DNA from: Eriocheir sinensis
Lineage: Eukaryota; Arthropoda; Malacostraca; Decapoda; Varunidae
Assembly: GCF_024679095.1 (NCBI RefSeq)
Contig: NC_066520.1
Span: forward strand, 17,183,831-17,247,830
Direction: 5' to 3'
Length of the DNA stretch: 64,000 bases
Part shown: positions 39,760-54,460 of the stretch, piece after piece
Layout: every line of letters begins with the position of its first letter
Numbering within the stretch: position 1 is the stretch's first letter
Translations under genes and position numbers: made by a program
Notes under the pieces: model-generated
Databases searched by the model: none
Told to the model about the DNA's origin: nothing
Seen by the model: only the letters and a program-made list of their open reading frames with translations

Positions 39760-40559
39760 GGTGAGAGACCACTTTCTGACTCCTCGGACCCGGATTATGA
39801 GCTACCCTTCCTTGTTTAAGCGAACTTATAGCCTCTTGACGCAGGCGGAGTGTCCTTGAGCCCCTTCTCCCAGGCTGAAGAGGAGTGTTTTCCTGATAAA
39901 GTCGACGTGTTATTTATAATTGGGTGTCGTAACGAGCTAGAGTGGATCATTACAACGCGGGGCACACCTGACGAGCCGCCCCTTCCTGCCATAAGCCATT
40001 CTCGCAGGTATGGCGCTGGATAGACACCTCAGTTTCTCCAAAAGGCCAAGCAGGCGTTTGTCGGGATTCGTTAAAGAAAAGGAGGAAAGGAGAAGACATC
40101 ACAGCAACAGCGGGACACGTGACAGAGACAAAGAGAAACAATTAAGACGAGTAAGACACAAACCTACAGCCGGACACACAAACAAAAACAGAAGAGAAAA
40201 CAGTGAAATCCCAAGTGTTCCAAGACAAACTGAGTAAAACGTGAACTTAAAACAGAAAAAAAATAATAAGTGGAATATGCTTTAAATGTAACGCGATGCA
40301 AAATAAAAATATAAAAAAGTGCAAAAGACCTGAAACATTATTGAAGGAAAAAGAAGTCATCCAAATCCAAAACGAACAATCAAAGAGAAGGAAAAGAAAT
40401 AAAAAAGGAAGAGAAGGAGGAGGAAAGAAAACACCAACCAACACAACGATAAAAAAGACCTCCAATTCACTCAGAGAAATTAACTCGGAAAAAAATAGAA
40501 AAAGAAAATGAAAAAAAAATACTCGTAAAAAAAGCTTTAAGGAGTCGAGGCTTTGGGGG
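39760..40559. other. Unique A-rich sequence
   Basis: 40240-40520 is very A-rich with lysine-rich frames. No gene is supported. Confidence 0.5.
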
Positions 40560-40840
40560 TGGCAGAGGGGGGGGGGAGGTAGAGAAGGAGGATGGTGTGG
40601 TTGAAGGAGGAGGAGGAGGAGGAGGAGAAATGACGATGGAGATAGAGTGGTGTGGTTGTTGTTATTGGTGGTGGCTGTGGTGATGGTGGTGGTGTGGATA
40701 GTAAGGTTGGAAGAGGAATGTATTGCTAGGAGTGGAAATTGTGATTGTGGTTGTGGGGTTGTGGTGGTGATGGTGGCTGTAGTTATGGAGGAAAAAGTCG
40801 GGATGGTGGTGGTAGTTGTGGTGGTGATGTAGGATGAGGA
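40560..40840. repeat. GGA and GGT/GTG trinucleotide-rich tract
   Basis: G run at 40568-40577, GGA triplets at 40606-40627, then imperfect GTGGTG repeats to about 40830. Confidence 0.85.
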
Positions 40841-41240
40841 GGTGAGGGAGAGAGAGTGGGGTTGAAGAATGGGGAATGTGGGAGAAAGGGGTGAGGGAGG
40901 AGAGGGGTGCTAAGTAAGGGGAGGGGAGTTTCTGTGATTGTAGAGATGGTGGTGGTGGTGGTTGTGAGGTAGGAGAGGGTGGTGGTAGTGTCAAAGGCTG
41001 GGGAGAGAGACAGAGGGGGAATGTGGGGTGAAAGGGGTGAGAGAGGAGTGGGGTACTAGGTAAGGAGAGGGGAGTTTCTGTGATTGCAGAGATGGTGGTG
41101 GTGGTGGTGGTGGTGGTGGTTGTGAGGTAGGAGAGGGTGGTGGTGGTGTTAAAGGCAGGAGAGAGAGAGAGGGGGGGAATGTGGGGTGAAAGGGGTGAGG
41201 GAGGAGTAGGGTGCTAGATGGAGGGAGGGGAGGGGAGTAC
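40841..41240. repeat. Tandem repeat, 145-158 bp unit, about 2.7 copies
   Basis: GAATGTGGG recurs at about 40874, 41019 and 41177; GGGGAGTTTCTGTGATTG at about 40925 and 41071. Each unit contains a GGT microsatellite whose length (longer in the second unit) accounts for the change in period. Confidence 0.9.
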
Positions 41241-41469
41241 ACCGCTGCCTGCCTCGCCGCCTGCCGCGCCCATGCAGGCTCGGTAAGGTTGAGTGCTTTG
41301 CTGCGCTAAGAGGATTACATTTCCAATACAAACAGCCAACGAGGTGTGCGTGAACAGCGGCTTTCACCGGACACCCTCCTCCGCCCGTACGCAGGTGTCT
41401 GACAGCTATGGGGCGTTCCTTTAACACTGCAGCCGTCGCCATTTCTCGGCATCCGCAAACTACACAGTA

Positions 41470-41700
41470 TACACTATTTTTTTCAGTATTTAACAAGGTA
41501 CAATAGGTGGCTTAATTTCCTCTTGATAAACGGAAACAATCAATACAACTTTCATTATCGGCATCAGAAAAGTGCAACAGCATATTCGCTTTTTTTTTTT
41601 TTTTACTATTTGACAAGGTACAATTTCTGCCTCCATTTCCTCTTGATCAATGAAAACAACAAGTATGTCCTTTATTTGTATATACTCATTTCTGTCTCTG
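41470..41700. repeat. 120-bp tandem duplication
   Basis: ACAAGGTACAAT occurs at 41493 and 41613, followed in both by CC..AATTTCCTCTTGAT-like sequence and a diverged AAAACAA tail. A T16 run precedes the second unit. Confidence 0.8.
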
Positions 41701-42159
41701 ATGTTGCTATGAGTAAATGATGTTAGGAAAGTAAAGATAAACGATAAAAAATAAGAAATAAAGTTAATTCTCGTACCCCAATGGTTAATCTAGGTCAGAG
41801 ATTCCTCCCTACTCTCCCTGTGCTCCCGAGGGCATAGGGAGAGGGAGGGAAGCGCGTGGTCCATTACTTACCACACACAAAAAAAGGGAGAAAAAAACAA
41901 CCCCAGCAAAGCAAGTTAGACCCTTCCCCTAGAGTGTAGTTCTTCCCTGGAGGACAAACAAAAACATGAAAAAACATATTCACAGGTTATTGGGTTCACT
42001 TTTCCTGTACCCGAAATAGATGTGATTACTTTGCTTCCACGACAGAAAAGAGAGAATCTATCCCAACCATCATGTCTTCGGGAAAACGACAAAGCAACTG
42101 CCATTAAGTTCGTGTTAGCCTCATCTTCAAAACAGGCACACAGAGACAGAGACAGACGC
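41701..42159. other. Unique sequence, no feature seen
   Basis: No supported coding or repeat structure. Confidence 0.5.
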
Positions 42160-42440
42160 AGAGACAGATACATAGAGAGACAGAAGGATTGAAAAAAAAA
42201 GACAGATGGATAGTTTGACAAAAGAGAAAAAGACAAACGTATCGACAGTATAAAAAAAAAAGGACGGTCAGAACAGCAATCATTCAACGGGGCAGACAAA
42301 CAGACGTACGGATACGATGACAAACAAACAGACAGAGAAAGACAGATAGATAGTCAGACAAAAGAGGAAAGGGACAAACGCATCGACAGCCAAACAAAAA
42401 AGGCCATGAGAGCAATCACTCAGCCAGAAAGACGAACAAT
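42160..42440. repeat. 140-bp GACA-rich tandem duplication
   Basis: GACAGATRGATAGT begins at 42201 and 42341; both are followed by ACAAAAGAG, GACAAACG-ATCGACAG and AGCAATCA-TCA. Confidence 0.85.
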
Positions 42441-43200
42441 AACCAGAAACACACAGAGGAAGCCTTTATCGCGTTTCCATTGGTCCCACGTACTTCACAC
42501 ACATCCACGGCCTGCCAACCTGACCACCTCTGCGCCAGGCTCCATCCCTCTCCCCGGTGAGTGGAAGGAAGCGCGGAAAAGGAAGAGGAGGCGGCGGCAG
42601 CAGAGAAGGCATCACGGTTAAGTCAATTAGGGTGGAGCAGGCACGCAGGAAGGCTTCAGGCAAGAGAACGGGTTTCATGCAGGCTTCGTACGGGTTGATG
42701 GAATAGCTTCCCTCCCTTCCCCTTCTCTTCTCCTTCATTGGAGCGTAGATAGGGTGAAGTTATCTTACGCACACACACACGCTGCTTCCTCCCTGAACCC
42801 ATCCGTAGCTACACGTTCCCCATCCCTTCACACACAGACACACGCACACGCACACACACGGAGGGGAGGACACCGCTATCAACGTGGTGATCTCTGCGTT
42901 GCTAATCAAGAGAACAAATGCGACTCGTGACTCGGCGAGCGGAGAGTCTTTGTTTTGAGTTTCCGTCCCTGAGAATGGCGTGATTGAACCCTCGACGCAC
43001 CTGTCCCTCCAACAATGTGTCCATGGGGCCCTAAATGATTGCTTGTTTATGTCTCCTGCATCCGCCGGGCAGCCGAAGGTAAGACTAATATCAAGCCATT
43101 ATTCTTGTACGTTTTGAATGTCATGAAGTATCTGGGAGTTTCATTCTCTTCAATGTAACGAAGATGCAGTGGCTCTGATATCAAGAAGTTACCTGGTCTC
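42441..43200. other. Unique sequence
   Basis: Short CA runs at 42766-42780 and 42830-42860. No gene is supported. Confidence 0.5.
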
Positions 43201-43206
43201 GTTATC

Positions 43207-43525
43207 CGTGTAAGGGATGGGGAGGTAAGGGATGGGAAGGGAAGGGAAGGGAAGAGAAGGGAAGGGAAGGGAAGGGAAGGGAAGGGAAGGGAAGGGCAGC
43301 AAAAGGAAAGAAACGGTAAAGGAAGGAAACGGAAGGAAAGGATAGGAAACGGAAAGGAAAGGAAACGAAAAGAATGGAAAGGAAGGGAACGGAAGGGAAG
43401 GAAGGGAAAGGAAAGGAAAGCAAAGGAAAGAACAGTAAAGGAAAGGAAAGAACAGGAAAGAAAAGAAAAGAAAAGAAAAGAAAAGAAAAGGAAAGAGAAG
43501 GGAAAGGAAGGGAAGGGACGGGAGC
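43207..43525 (+). repeat. (GGGAA)n / (GGAAA)n pentanucleotide array
   Basis: Regular GGGAA at about 43235-43297, then mutated GGAAA/AGAAA units to 43525. The regular part has G-quadruplex potential on the plus strand. Confidence 0.93.
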
Positions 43526-43720
43526 TCATGTCCATCACACACTGTTTCGACGCATAGCTTCTCTTCTCATTTACGTGCGGCGTCGTGTATCGGCTTTCCC
43601 CGCTGCCGACTCGATGCTGCATTGTAGATAAAGTTCAGGCTTTTTTTCCTTCCTCCATTGTACCGTCGAGCCACCCTTCGCCGCGATGACTTTTTCCCTA
43701 AAGATGCGGAACACGAATGG

Positions 43721-45157
<1,437 letters not shown>

Positions 45158-45283
45158 GCTGATGCTTTTCCTGTTTACGTTGCTGGAATGAAAAGAAAGA
45201 GAGATGAAGAAGAGAGAGGAAGCATAAGGGGAACAGAGAAAGAGATGATTGATGTATGGAAGAGATAAGAACGGAGAGAAGGG
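45158..45283 (+). repeat. Dispersed repeat associated with GGGAA arrays, copy 1
   Basis: TTATTGCTGATG, GTTTACGTTGCTGGAA, AGCATAAGGGGAA, GAAGAGATAAG in order immediately left of a GGGAA array. The same series lies left of the array at 47690, and the latter half recurs at 45405-45474. Confidence 0.85.
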
Positions 45284-45535
45284 ATGAGAAGGGAAGGGAA
45301 AGGAAGGGATGAGAAGGAAAGGGAAAGGAAGGGAAGGGAAGGGAAGGGAAGGGAAGGGAAGGGAAGGGAACGGAAGGGAAGGGAAGGGAAGGGAAGGGAT
45401 GAGAAAGAAAGGAAGAAAAATAAAGACGAGAGAGGCAGCATAAAGGGAAAAGAGAAAGGGATAACGGATGTAGGGAAGGGAAGGGAAGGGAAGGGAAGGG
45501 AAGGGAAGGGAAGGGAATGAAAAGGAAAGGAATGA
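45284..45535 (+). repeat. Two (GGGAA)n arrays separated by a partial repeat copy
   Basis: GGGAA arrays at about 45284-45402 and 45474-45520 flank 45405-45474 (AGAGAGGCAGCATAAAGGGA...GGATGTAGG), a second partial copy of the flanking repeat. The whole block appears to have been locally duplicated. Confidence 0.88.
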
Positions 45536-45878
45536 CAAAGAAGGGAAGAGAAGAGAATGAAAGGGAAAGAACGGAAAAAAATGAAACGGAAGAAGAAAAA
45601 AATGAAAACGAAATGAAAGCAAGAAAAAAGGAAAAAGAAAAAGATGAGAGGGAAAAGAGGTGAATCTCTAGTTTGAAACAGGTTTACGTTCACTGGAAAG
45701 GTAGCAGTAAAAGAGATCAGTGCTTTTTAGAGGTTCCCATGAAGGCAGAGAGGGAGCAGATTCTGAACATTTTTGAGAACACGAAACTCGACTGACCACG
45801 GGACGCACCTGGCGATGAAAAACTAATTACCTGGAAAATTAAAATCGCAGGTAAGTAGTGGAGTCAAATGATTATACC

Positions 45879-46364
<486 letters not shown>

Positions 46365-46740
46365 AGGATGAGCGTCTGTTTGTGTGCTTAAGGAGTTTCT
46401 AGAGATCTTGTATGGCCGGTTTTGAAAGAAGAAAAGGTGTTGATGTCATATTTTCGAGATGGTAAGGGATTCAAGTAGAGTGGCCCCAATCAAGTTATCG
46501 TAAGGATGTGCGTGTGTTTGTGTGCTTCAGGAGTTTCTAGAGATTTTATATGGCCGGTTTTGAAAGAAGAAAAGGTGTTGATGTCATAATTTCGAGACGG
46601 AAAGGAATTCATTAGAGTGGCCCCAATCAGGTTATCGTAAGGATGTGCGTGTGTTTGTGTGTTTCAGGAGTCTCTAGATACCTTATACGGCGGTTTCAAA
46701 AGAGGGATACGAGGCGCAGATGTCATAATTTTAAGACAGT
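46365..46740. repeat. 138-bp tandem repeat, three units
   Basis: AGGATG starts units at 46365, 46503 and 46640. Units 1 and 2 are close copies sharing TTTGAAAGAAGAAAAGGTG and AGAGTGGCCCCAATCA; unit 3 is more diverged and grades into unique sequence. Confidence 0.92.
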
Positions 46741-47573
46741 CTCCTCGCAAGTTATATTTCCTGTCGCCTCAAATGTCCTTCCTCACCGGTATGGGATGGG
46801 ATGGGACGCATAAAAGTGATGACTCTTTCCTTAACCCTCCTATCAATTCCCCTACATGGCGCTTCCCTCCTCTTCTGGCCCGCCCTTCCCTCACTAAGGT
46901 AGCCGCCCCTCCTCATCCTGCCCCTGACAGTTTAATTACGAGGTCTGCTGGCGCCACACCCTCCTGCCCTCCCTGCCCCTTCCTTCCGCCCCTTCACCCT
47001 CCTCCCCTGCCTCTCCCTCGGCCTTCGTCACCCACGGGAAGGGCGCCAAGGGGTTATGTAAAGCTTTTGATGAGGGCAGGTAGCTTGATCAAGGCCACTG
47101 AACGACGGGGGGTGTTAACGACTGGAAGTGTTGTGTTACTTTTGTTGCTGTTGTTAGGGTCTCCGCATGAATCTTTTTGGACATAGTTGAGGACACAAGG
47201 ATATAAGGAACGTGTCAGGAGATGCAGTGTTATTAAATGAAGTATCTCGAGGGTTAAAAAATCAAAAGAATAGTAAGATTCTGATAAAAATGAATGAAGA
47301 ATGAAGAAACGGATAAGAATGACGGTGGAGTTCATACTTGACAGATTCAATAATGTCTGGAGGTAAAAGAATGTAAACCTTTACACTTGCATGGAGTATC
47401 AGTGATGGTGTTGAGTTCCCTACACGGACAAGCTTCAGGATCGCATGTTAAGTGGCCATACAGGAACCCGGAAATAAAGAAATCGTACGAATGCCTGTAA
47501 TAGAAAGGAAGTTCTCACGTCACGAACTTGATAGCGTATTGATGAAAGGAGGAACTACCCATGTGTACTTTAT
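46741..47573. other. Unique sequence, C-rich at 46900-47040
   Basis: A 175-codon plus frame (46659-47186) starts in the 138-bp repeat and is Pro/Leu-rich. No domain or splice support is seen. Confidence 0.5.
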
Positions 47574-47690
47574 CTTATTGCTGATGTTTCTCGTATTTAC
47601 GTTACTGGAAGGAAAATAAAGAAAGTAAGAAAATAAAGCAGCATAAACGGAAAAGAGAATGGGATGATAGAAGTAGGGGAGAGATAAGGG
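47574..47690 (+). repeat. Dispersed repeat associated with GGGAA arrays, copy 3
   Basis: TTGCTGATGTTTCTCG, ATTTACGTTACTGGAA, CAGCATAAACGGAAAAGAG, GGAGAGATAAG match copy 1 at 45158 in order and orientation. Confidence 0.85.
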
Positions 47691-47832
47691 AAGGGAAGGA
47701 AAGGGAAGGGAAGGGAAGGGAAGAGAAGGGAAGGGAAGGGAAGGGAAGGGAAAGTAAGGGAAAGGGAGGGATGGGAAAGGGAGGGAAGGGATGGGATGGG
47801 AAGGGAAGGGAAGGGAAGGGGAATGAAAGAAA
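47690..47832 (+). repeat. (GGGAA)n array
   Basis: GGGAA units with GGGAT/GGGAAA variants at about 47755-47795. Potential G-quadruplex sequence. Confidence 0.93.
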
Positions 47833-48184
47833 AGGGAAGGGAAGAGAAAGAGAGGAAAAGAAACGATCAACAGAAGAGATACATGCGCAAGCTTCGTGAA
47901 TTCTGAGCTTGATGTACGATGAGGTAAGAAGAGAAGGAGCCTTTTGGTTTTCTGATGTGGCTGCATATTCTTGTCTTAATTGATGATACGCCTCTTCTCT
48001 CTACAATCAGACACGAAATAGAACAAAAGCCGAATGGAAAAGACTAGAAAAGAGGAACCATTTGTTTACATTTGCAAGGCGTCAATAAAAAAAAAAGGTA
48101 TATAGACAAACCCTCGTGAGTCGTGTCCTGGGCGAGTGCGTGGTGATGGTGGTGGTGGACGTCAACGTCTGTTATATAAGTAAG

Positions 48185-48775
48185 CGAACATGACAGAACG
48201 GCTGCACCCCCTCTCTATACTCCCCTTCTCTCCCCCTCGTTTTTTTTTTTTTTTTAAACAAAGGAGGCAGCTCAAGGGCACAAAAAAAGGAAACAATTAT
48301 ATATTTTTTTCCTTCCACGTCAAACAGTGCACAGACCAATCAGAAAACAATCCAATCCCTTTTCATTTCCACTTATTTCCTTATTCTCGTATTTAAAAGT
48401 GCTATGATCAGTTCGGTAAAGTAAGCAAAATGACAAAACGGCTGCACCCCTTCTCTATACTCCCCTTTTCTTCCCTCTCGTGTTCTCTTCGACGCCAAAC
48501 AGTGTACAGAACAAACAGAAAACAATCCAATCCCTTTTCATTTCCATTTATTTCCTTATTCTCCTATTTAAAAGTGCTATGATCAGTTCGGTAAAGTAAA
48601 CAAGATAACATAACGGCTGCACCTCCTCTCTATACATCCTTTTTCTCCCCTTCGTGTTCCCTTCGACGTCAAACAGTGCACAAAACAAACCGACAACAAA
48701 TCCACTCTTTTTCATATTTACACACTTCCTTATTCTCGTATTTAAAAGCGCTATAATCATTTCGGTAAAGCGGCC
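48185..48775. repeat. About 180-bp tandem repeat, three units, first one interrupted
   Basis: Units contain ACGGCTGCACC, CTCTATA, TCAAACAGTG, AACAAATCCA/ACAATCCAATCCC, TTTCCTTATTCTC and ATTTAAAAG-GCTAT-ATCA. Unit 1 is longer because a retrotransposon tail sits inside it (48241-48308). Units 2 and 3 are uninterrupted. Confidence 0.92.
48241..48308 (-). mobile_element. Very short retrotransposon tail insertion with poly(A)
   Basis: T17 (poly-A on the minus strand) followed by AAACAAAGGAGGCAGCTCAA and GGGCACAAAAAAA reproduces the last 40-odd bases of the element at 9282 (ACAAAGGAGACAGCTCAAGG). The segment is absent from the corresponding place in the two neighbouring tandem units, so it inserted after the tandem repeat arose. 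Precise target duplications are not resolved. Confidence 0.8.
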
Positions 48776-48876
48776 GCCTCTCCCGTGCTGGGATCGAGCC
48801 CCACCATTCATCAAGGGATCAAAATGAGTGTAGTGAGCTGTGTGATCAGACTCGCTGCCCTCTACTGGTGCCTTCA

Positions 48877-49184
48877 TATGTCAGCGTTGGGCGTTTCCAT
48901 GGCGTTCAGTGCGTCACATCCACAATTTGTACCCTCGTTTCGTTGTCATATCTTTGTGGAGAATGACAGTTGACTCCCAAGCGGCCCTGTACTTAATATA
49001 TAACTAATGCAAATAGGCTAATGTAACTAATATGTCAGTGCTCGTCGTATGAGTGGGGTTCAGTGCGTCACATCAAATATTTTTACCCTCGTTTCGTTCC
49101 CATAGCTTAGCGGAGACTGACAGTGGACTCCCAAGCGACCCTATACCCAATACATACAACTAATACGTCCTATGTCATTTTTAG
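48877..49184. repeat. 154-bp tandem duplication
   Basis: TATGTCAG starts at 48877 and 49031. Shared words include TTCAGTGCGTCACATC, ACCCTCGTTTCGTT and GACTCCCAAGCG. Confidence 0.9.
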
Positions 49185-50149
49185 TGGGTGTCATGGATGA
49201 TTTACCAGGTTTCTTTGTACGATAACTTGATTGGGAGCACTCTACTTGATTCCCTACACCCACAACGTAATATAGTACCTCTGATCCACCGTCCACACCA
49301 CCACCACTATCACCACAAACACAACCAGCGACTATAAGCTCTCCCTCGTAATCTACTAGCTCATCATTGTTACTTCCGCCTCCTTGACAACTTCCTTTCG
49401 TGGCCGCTGCTCCAAGTGCCTAATTCACCTCGCCTTCCTACCTCTCTCGCTACATCCCTGTACACCTCCCTCCCTCCCTTCCTTCCTTCTGCCCGCTGAC
49501 TGCCACTTACTCACTCACTCGCTCAATCAGGCCACTCATTCAATTTAGCCACGGGGTTAAGTTCGTTACGAGGCACTTCCACCCCTCTGCCTCTTATGAC
49601 TCCACCAATTATAACTTCCACCTTTGGCTACTGTGGTGGCGGCAGAGAGGTCCACCCCCATCGCCACCACCTCCATCTCTATTCCCATACCAACCTTCCC
49701 CGCCCGCCACTTTCCCGTCATATCCGCCCGCCATACGCCAACGCTATTCCTACTTCCTACGTGTTCTGGCAAAGGTCTCGTGCTGCCATCAGTGTTTTAC
49801 TACTTCGGCCCCGTCATGAGAAACTACCGTAGAGAAAATCGTAAAATAATGTTAATATTCAGAGCCTTCCGGTAAAATGAATGCCCTTGTTTAAGAAATA
49901 GTTTGCATTTCGAAGTTATTGTTTTGAAAGTGTCGTGAATTTTCGTTGATGTTGAAGTGAATGAAGAGTTCTATTCGTAAATAATATAGGTTTGTAAACA
50001 CTGACACATTAACGTAGCAAATGTTGTTAGACGAGAAGAAAATCAAATCACAGTAGATTATTTATAACCTTCCTTTGACAGACGCTTACATACAGACACA
50101 GGCAGACAGACACAGACAGACAGACAGACAGACTGACGAGACAAAGACA
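49185..50149. other. Unique sequence
   Basis: GACA tract at 50093-50133. No gene is supported. Confidence 0.5.
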
Positions 50150-50320
50150 CAAAGACATAAACATAGACAGGGAGCAAGAGAAGGAGAGTCGAGTGAGGGA
50201 GAAAGACACAAAGGGAAACAAAGCCTCGAGCCACACAAAGAGATGAAGAAAATCAAATCGAGGAAGCAAACACAATTACACTCTTGATGACCTCGCAAAT
50301 GTCTCTTCTAAGTACACCTC
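50150..50320. repeat. Duplicated block X, copy 1
   Basis: AAACATAGACAG, GAGTGAGGGAGAAAGACACA, GGAAGCAAACACAAT and ATGA..CTCG recur in order at 53190-53365, about 3.04 kb to the right. Confidence 0.85.
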
Positions 50321-50614
50321 CTTTTTCCCCACTCTTCAGAATTACATTATTACCTTCACTACCTGGTAATTAGAGGGCAGGTAATTCACTTACGCTCCTG
50401 CCTCACCCGAGTATCCCTTGACGACAAGTAACTCTCATCAAGGGCAACGGAAACACCTGTCGGAAGAGCCCCGGAAGATGTGGCTAGTCGAAAAAGTACA
50501 AAGACCCAAAGAGTGACACGCCAATACAACACTAATCATAATAAATCGCCGTGACTGATTACCTGTCTGATGCAAGGTGTGTAATTGGTTCCCTCACGCA
50601 CCCAGGAAGAAGAG

Positions 50615-50990
50615 AGAGACAGAGGGAGAAACAGACCGATAGACAGGCAGGGAAAGAGGGTGTGAGTGAGTGAAGGAGAAGGAAGAAGAGAGAATTAAAG
50701 ACGAGGAGAATCAGGTGGAGAAAGCAGAAAGAAGAAGAGAGAAAGTGAGGAAGGGAGAAACAGTTAGATCGGCAGATGGGGAAAGAGAGTGCTAGGAAAT
50801 AAATGAAGGAGGAAGAAGCAAGAAAATAAGAGACAAAGAAAATCAGGTTGAGAAGACGGAAGGGGGAAGAGGTAGAGAGAAACATATAAAGAGACAGAGA
50901 AAGAGGGTGTTGGGGAAAAATGTGAAGGGGAAAGAAGCAAAAAGAAGCAGAAACGAAGAGAACCAGACTGAGAAGGCTTTGTATTCGTAT
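50615..50990. repeat. Duplicated block Y, copy 1: 118-129 bp purine-rich tandem units
   Basis: AAAGAGGGTGT and AAAGAGAGTGCT mark units at about 50658, 50787 and 50905. Each has GAAGAG-GAGAATCAGGT-GAGAA and GGGGGAAGAG-like words. The same unit and spacing appear at 53636-54047. Confidence 0.8.
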
Positions 50991-51337
50991 TATATAACGC
51001 CTCGTCTGGTGGTGCGCCGCTACGCTAAGCAATATATTAATGGTCATGGGCCTTTGTTGTGTATTAATGTGGCAGGGACGATGTTAATGTCGATCCCACT
51101 CTGCTTCTGCTTATTAGGGAACGAAGATTACTCATGCTGGGCTTCGGATTGTAATGAAGCGACCCGCCTTTATGTTGTTCTGTTCCGCTCTGTTTGTTAT
51201 TTTGTTCTCCAGTTCAAGTTCAAGTCGCTCTTTGATCTCTCGTGTTATTCCTTGCTGTATACGATGGTTGACTTGTTACTGTTGTTGGTGGTGGTGTTGT
51301 TGTTTGAGTTATTAGTGTATTTTTATTCTATTGCCCT

Positions 51338-52660
<1,323 letters not shown>

Positions 52661-53152
52661 ATGAACTCTTTTTTTAGCAGAAGCAGGAAATGTCATAGTA
52701 GTAATAGTAGTGGCATTAGCAGTAGTAGCAGTAGTAGTAGTAGAAGTAGTAGCAGTAGCAGTAGTAGTAACAGTAGCAGTAATAGTAGAAGTAGTAGTAG
52801 TAGTAGTAGAGTTCTTGGTGCATTTAAAATCACAGTAACAATGGACGTGTACAAGGGCGTTTGGAAGGCGAGTAAATTTTCATCTATCCACCTTCTGCTC
52901 TCGTTCAGGACCTCCCGAATTCAAAGTCCACGCCCTCCACGAGACAACTTCCTCCTGTTTACCACAACAACCCTCAGGAAGTTGGAGCGGCTTCGTGTCC
53001 AAGTCACGCTGGTCTTGTTGCTCTCCAAGGCAACTACACGCCGCAAGTTAAGCACCTCGGAAAGTCAGGGCCAAGGTAATGATGCCCGCCCGAACTCCAG
53101 CAGGTTTTGCGTGAAACACGAGTCAGAGAGGATTAAGACTGGGTTCTCCTGA
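52661..53152 (+). CDS. 163-codon ORF with poly-Ser tract (doubtful)
   Basis: ATG at 52661; the first 50 residues are mostly Ser, encoded by an (AGT/AGC)n tract at 52697-52811. The following 110 residues have mixed composition (for example MDVYKGVWKASKF) but match nothing recognised. The frame ends just before duplicated block X copy 2. A donor-like AAGGTAATG lies at about 53073. A long Ser run from a microsatellite makes accidental openness likely. Confidence 0.12.
   Translation: MNSFFSRSRKCHSSNSSGISSSSSSSSRSSSSSSSSNSSSNSRSSSSSSRVLGAFKITVTMDVYKGVWKASKFSSIHLLLSFRTSRIQSPRPPRDNFLLFTTTTLRKLERLRVQVTLVLLLSKATTRRKLSTSESQGQGNDARPNSSRFCVKHESERIKTGFS
52697..52811. repeat. (AGT/AGC)n trinucleotide tract
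   Basis: Imperfect triplets of AGT with AGC, AAT and GAA variants. Confidence 0.9.
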
Positions 53153-53189
53153 GACTGAAGTAACAACACCAGCGCCAGGGACCGTGACA

Positions 53190-53365
53190 CAAAGAAACAA
53201 ACATAGACAGTGAGAAATAGAGCATGAGTTGAGTGAGGGAGAAAGACACAAAGAGAAAGAAAACCGCGACACACACAGAGATGAAAAAAATAAGCTAGAG
53301 GAAGCAAACACAATCACCATCATGATGATCTCGAAAATATCTACTCTAAGAACACCTCCGTTGTA
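53190..53365. repeat. Duplicated block X, copy 2
   Basis: Diverged partner of 50150-50320, same orientation. Confidence 0.85.
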
Positions 53366-53635
53366 TCTTAACTGTGTGCGAAGGAATGTCAGCCAAATAC
53401 GTCATGTTGAGTCCTCACTACAACAACCGACAGACTGTAATAACTCCAAAGAAAGGAAATTGAAGGCATTAACACAGTCTACATGGAGAGAGCTATACGC
53501 ATAAGCCCATAATGTAAGAGGTTCGGGGACGCAAGCAAGAGTTTCACTGGAGCTGGTAGTCACCGGAACCACAACTAAGCCACAGCGAGCGATGCACACA
53601 CGAGGTTAACTTAGGTCCATCTCTTTGACCCACAA

Positions 53636-54047
53636 GATAGACCAGATAGACAAACAGGGAAAGAGGGTGCTGGGAAAACAGTAAAGAAGGAGGAGGAAGC
53701 AAAACGAAACAGAGACGAAGAGAATAAGGTAGAGAAGGTGGAAGGGGGAAGAGAGAAATGAGAAAAAGAAACAGATAGACAGGAAAAGAGGGTGCTGGGA
53801 AAACGGTAAAGAAGGAGAAAGCAAAACGAAACAGACGAAGAGAGTAAGGTAGAGAAAGTAGAAGGGGGAAGAGAAAGAGAGAAACAGACAGATAGACAGG
53901 AAAAGAGGGTGCTGGGAGAAAATAAAAAAAAAGGGAAGGAGAAAGAAGTAATGAGAAGTAGAGACAAAGAGAATCAAGTAGAGAAAATGGAAAGGGAAGA
54001 GAGAGAGAGAGAGAAACAGACAGACAGGAACAAAGGGTGCTAGCAGA
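53636..54047. repeat. Duplicated block Y, copy 2: 117-128 bp purine-rich tandem units
   Basis: GGGTGCTGGG-like marks at 53665, 53790, 53907 and 54035. Units share AGAATAAGGTAGAGAA and GAAGGGGGAAGAG. Confidence 0.88.
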
Positions 54048-54460
54048 GGTAGTAAGCAAGATGTCCCCACAGTTGCTACCGACACGCCATCTTCTTCTAA
54101 TCCCTGCAGACCATCCTAAACAGCTCTTCCATATCAGCAGAATAAGTGAATTTCCAAAAAGTACTCCGGTTCCCCTTCACTGCCGAACCCCCGCACTCCT
54201 AACCTTTAAAAGACCCTCACCGCCACGCAATTTTTTACCTTAACAAGCTGCTGTCGACGGTGGATAATTAACAGTAATTCAGGAAGTGTCGCGACCTAAT
54301 GTTGTTCGGGAGAGTCATTACCACACGCAGGACAAACAACAAGCAGCCCTACACTTCCTGATAATTGTGTGCGTGTCTGTGTGTGTGGTGTGTGTGCGTG
54401 GGGAAAACGTGTGTGTGTGTGTGCGTTTGTGTGTGTGTTTACAATGTCCGGGTTAGATAA
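54048..54460. other. Unique sequence with short GT-rich tract
   Basis: GT words at 54367-54440. No gene is supported. Confidence 0.5.

Noticed and set aside
46659..47186. 175-codon Pro-rich plus-strand frame
   Set aside because: Starts within a tandem repeat and continues in C-rich DNA; no motif or splice evidence.
48760..48810. tRNA-like stretch GGTAAAGCGGCCGCC ... GGGATCGAGCCCC
   Set aside because: Resembles a D-arm and a T-arm, but the anticodon arm is missing and the 5' part belongs to the neighbouring tandem repeat; at most a tRNA-derived relic.
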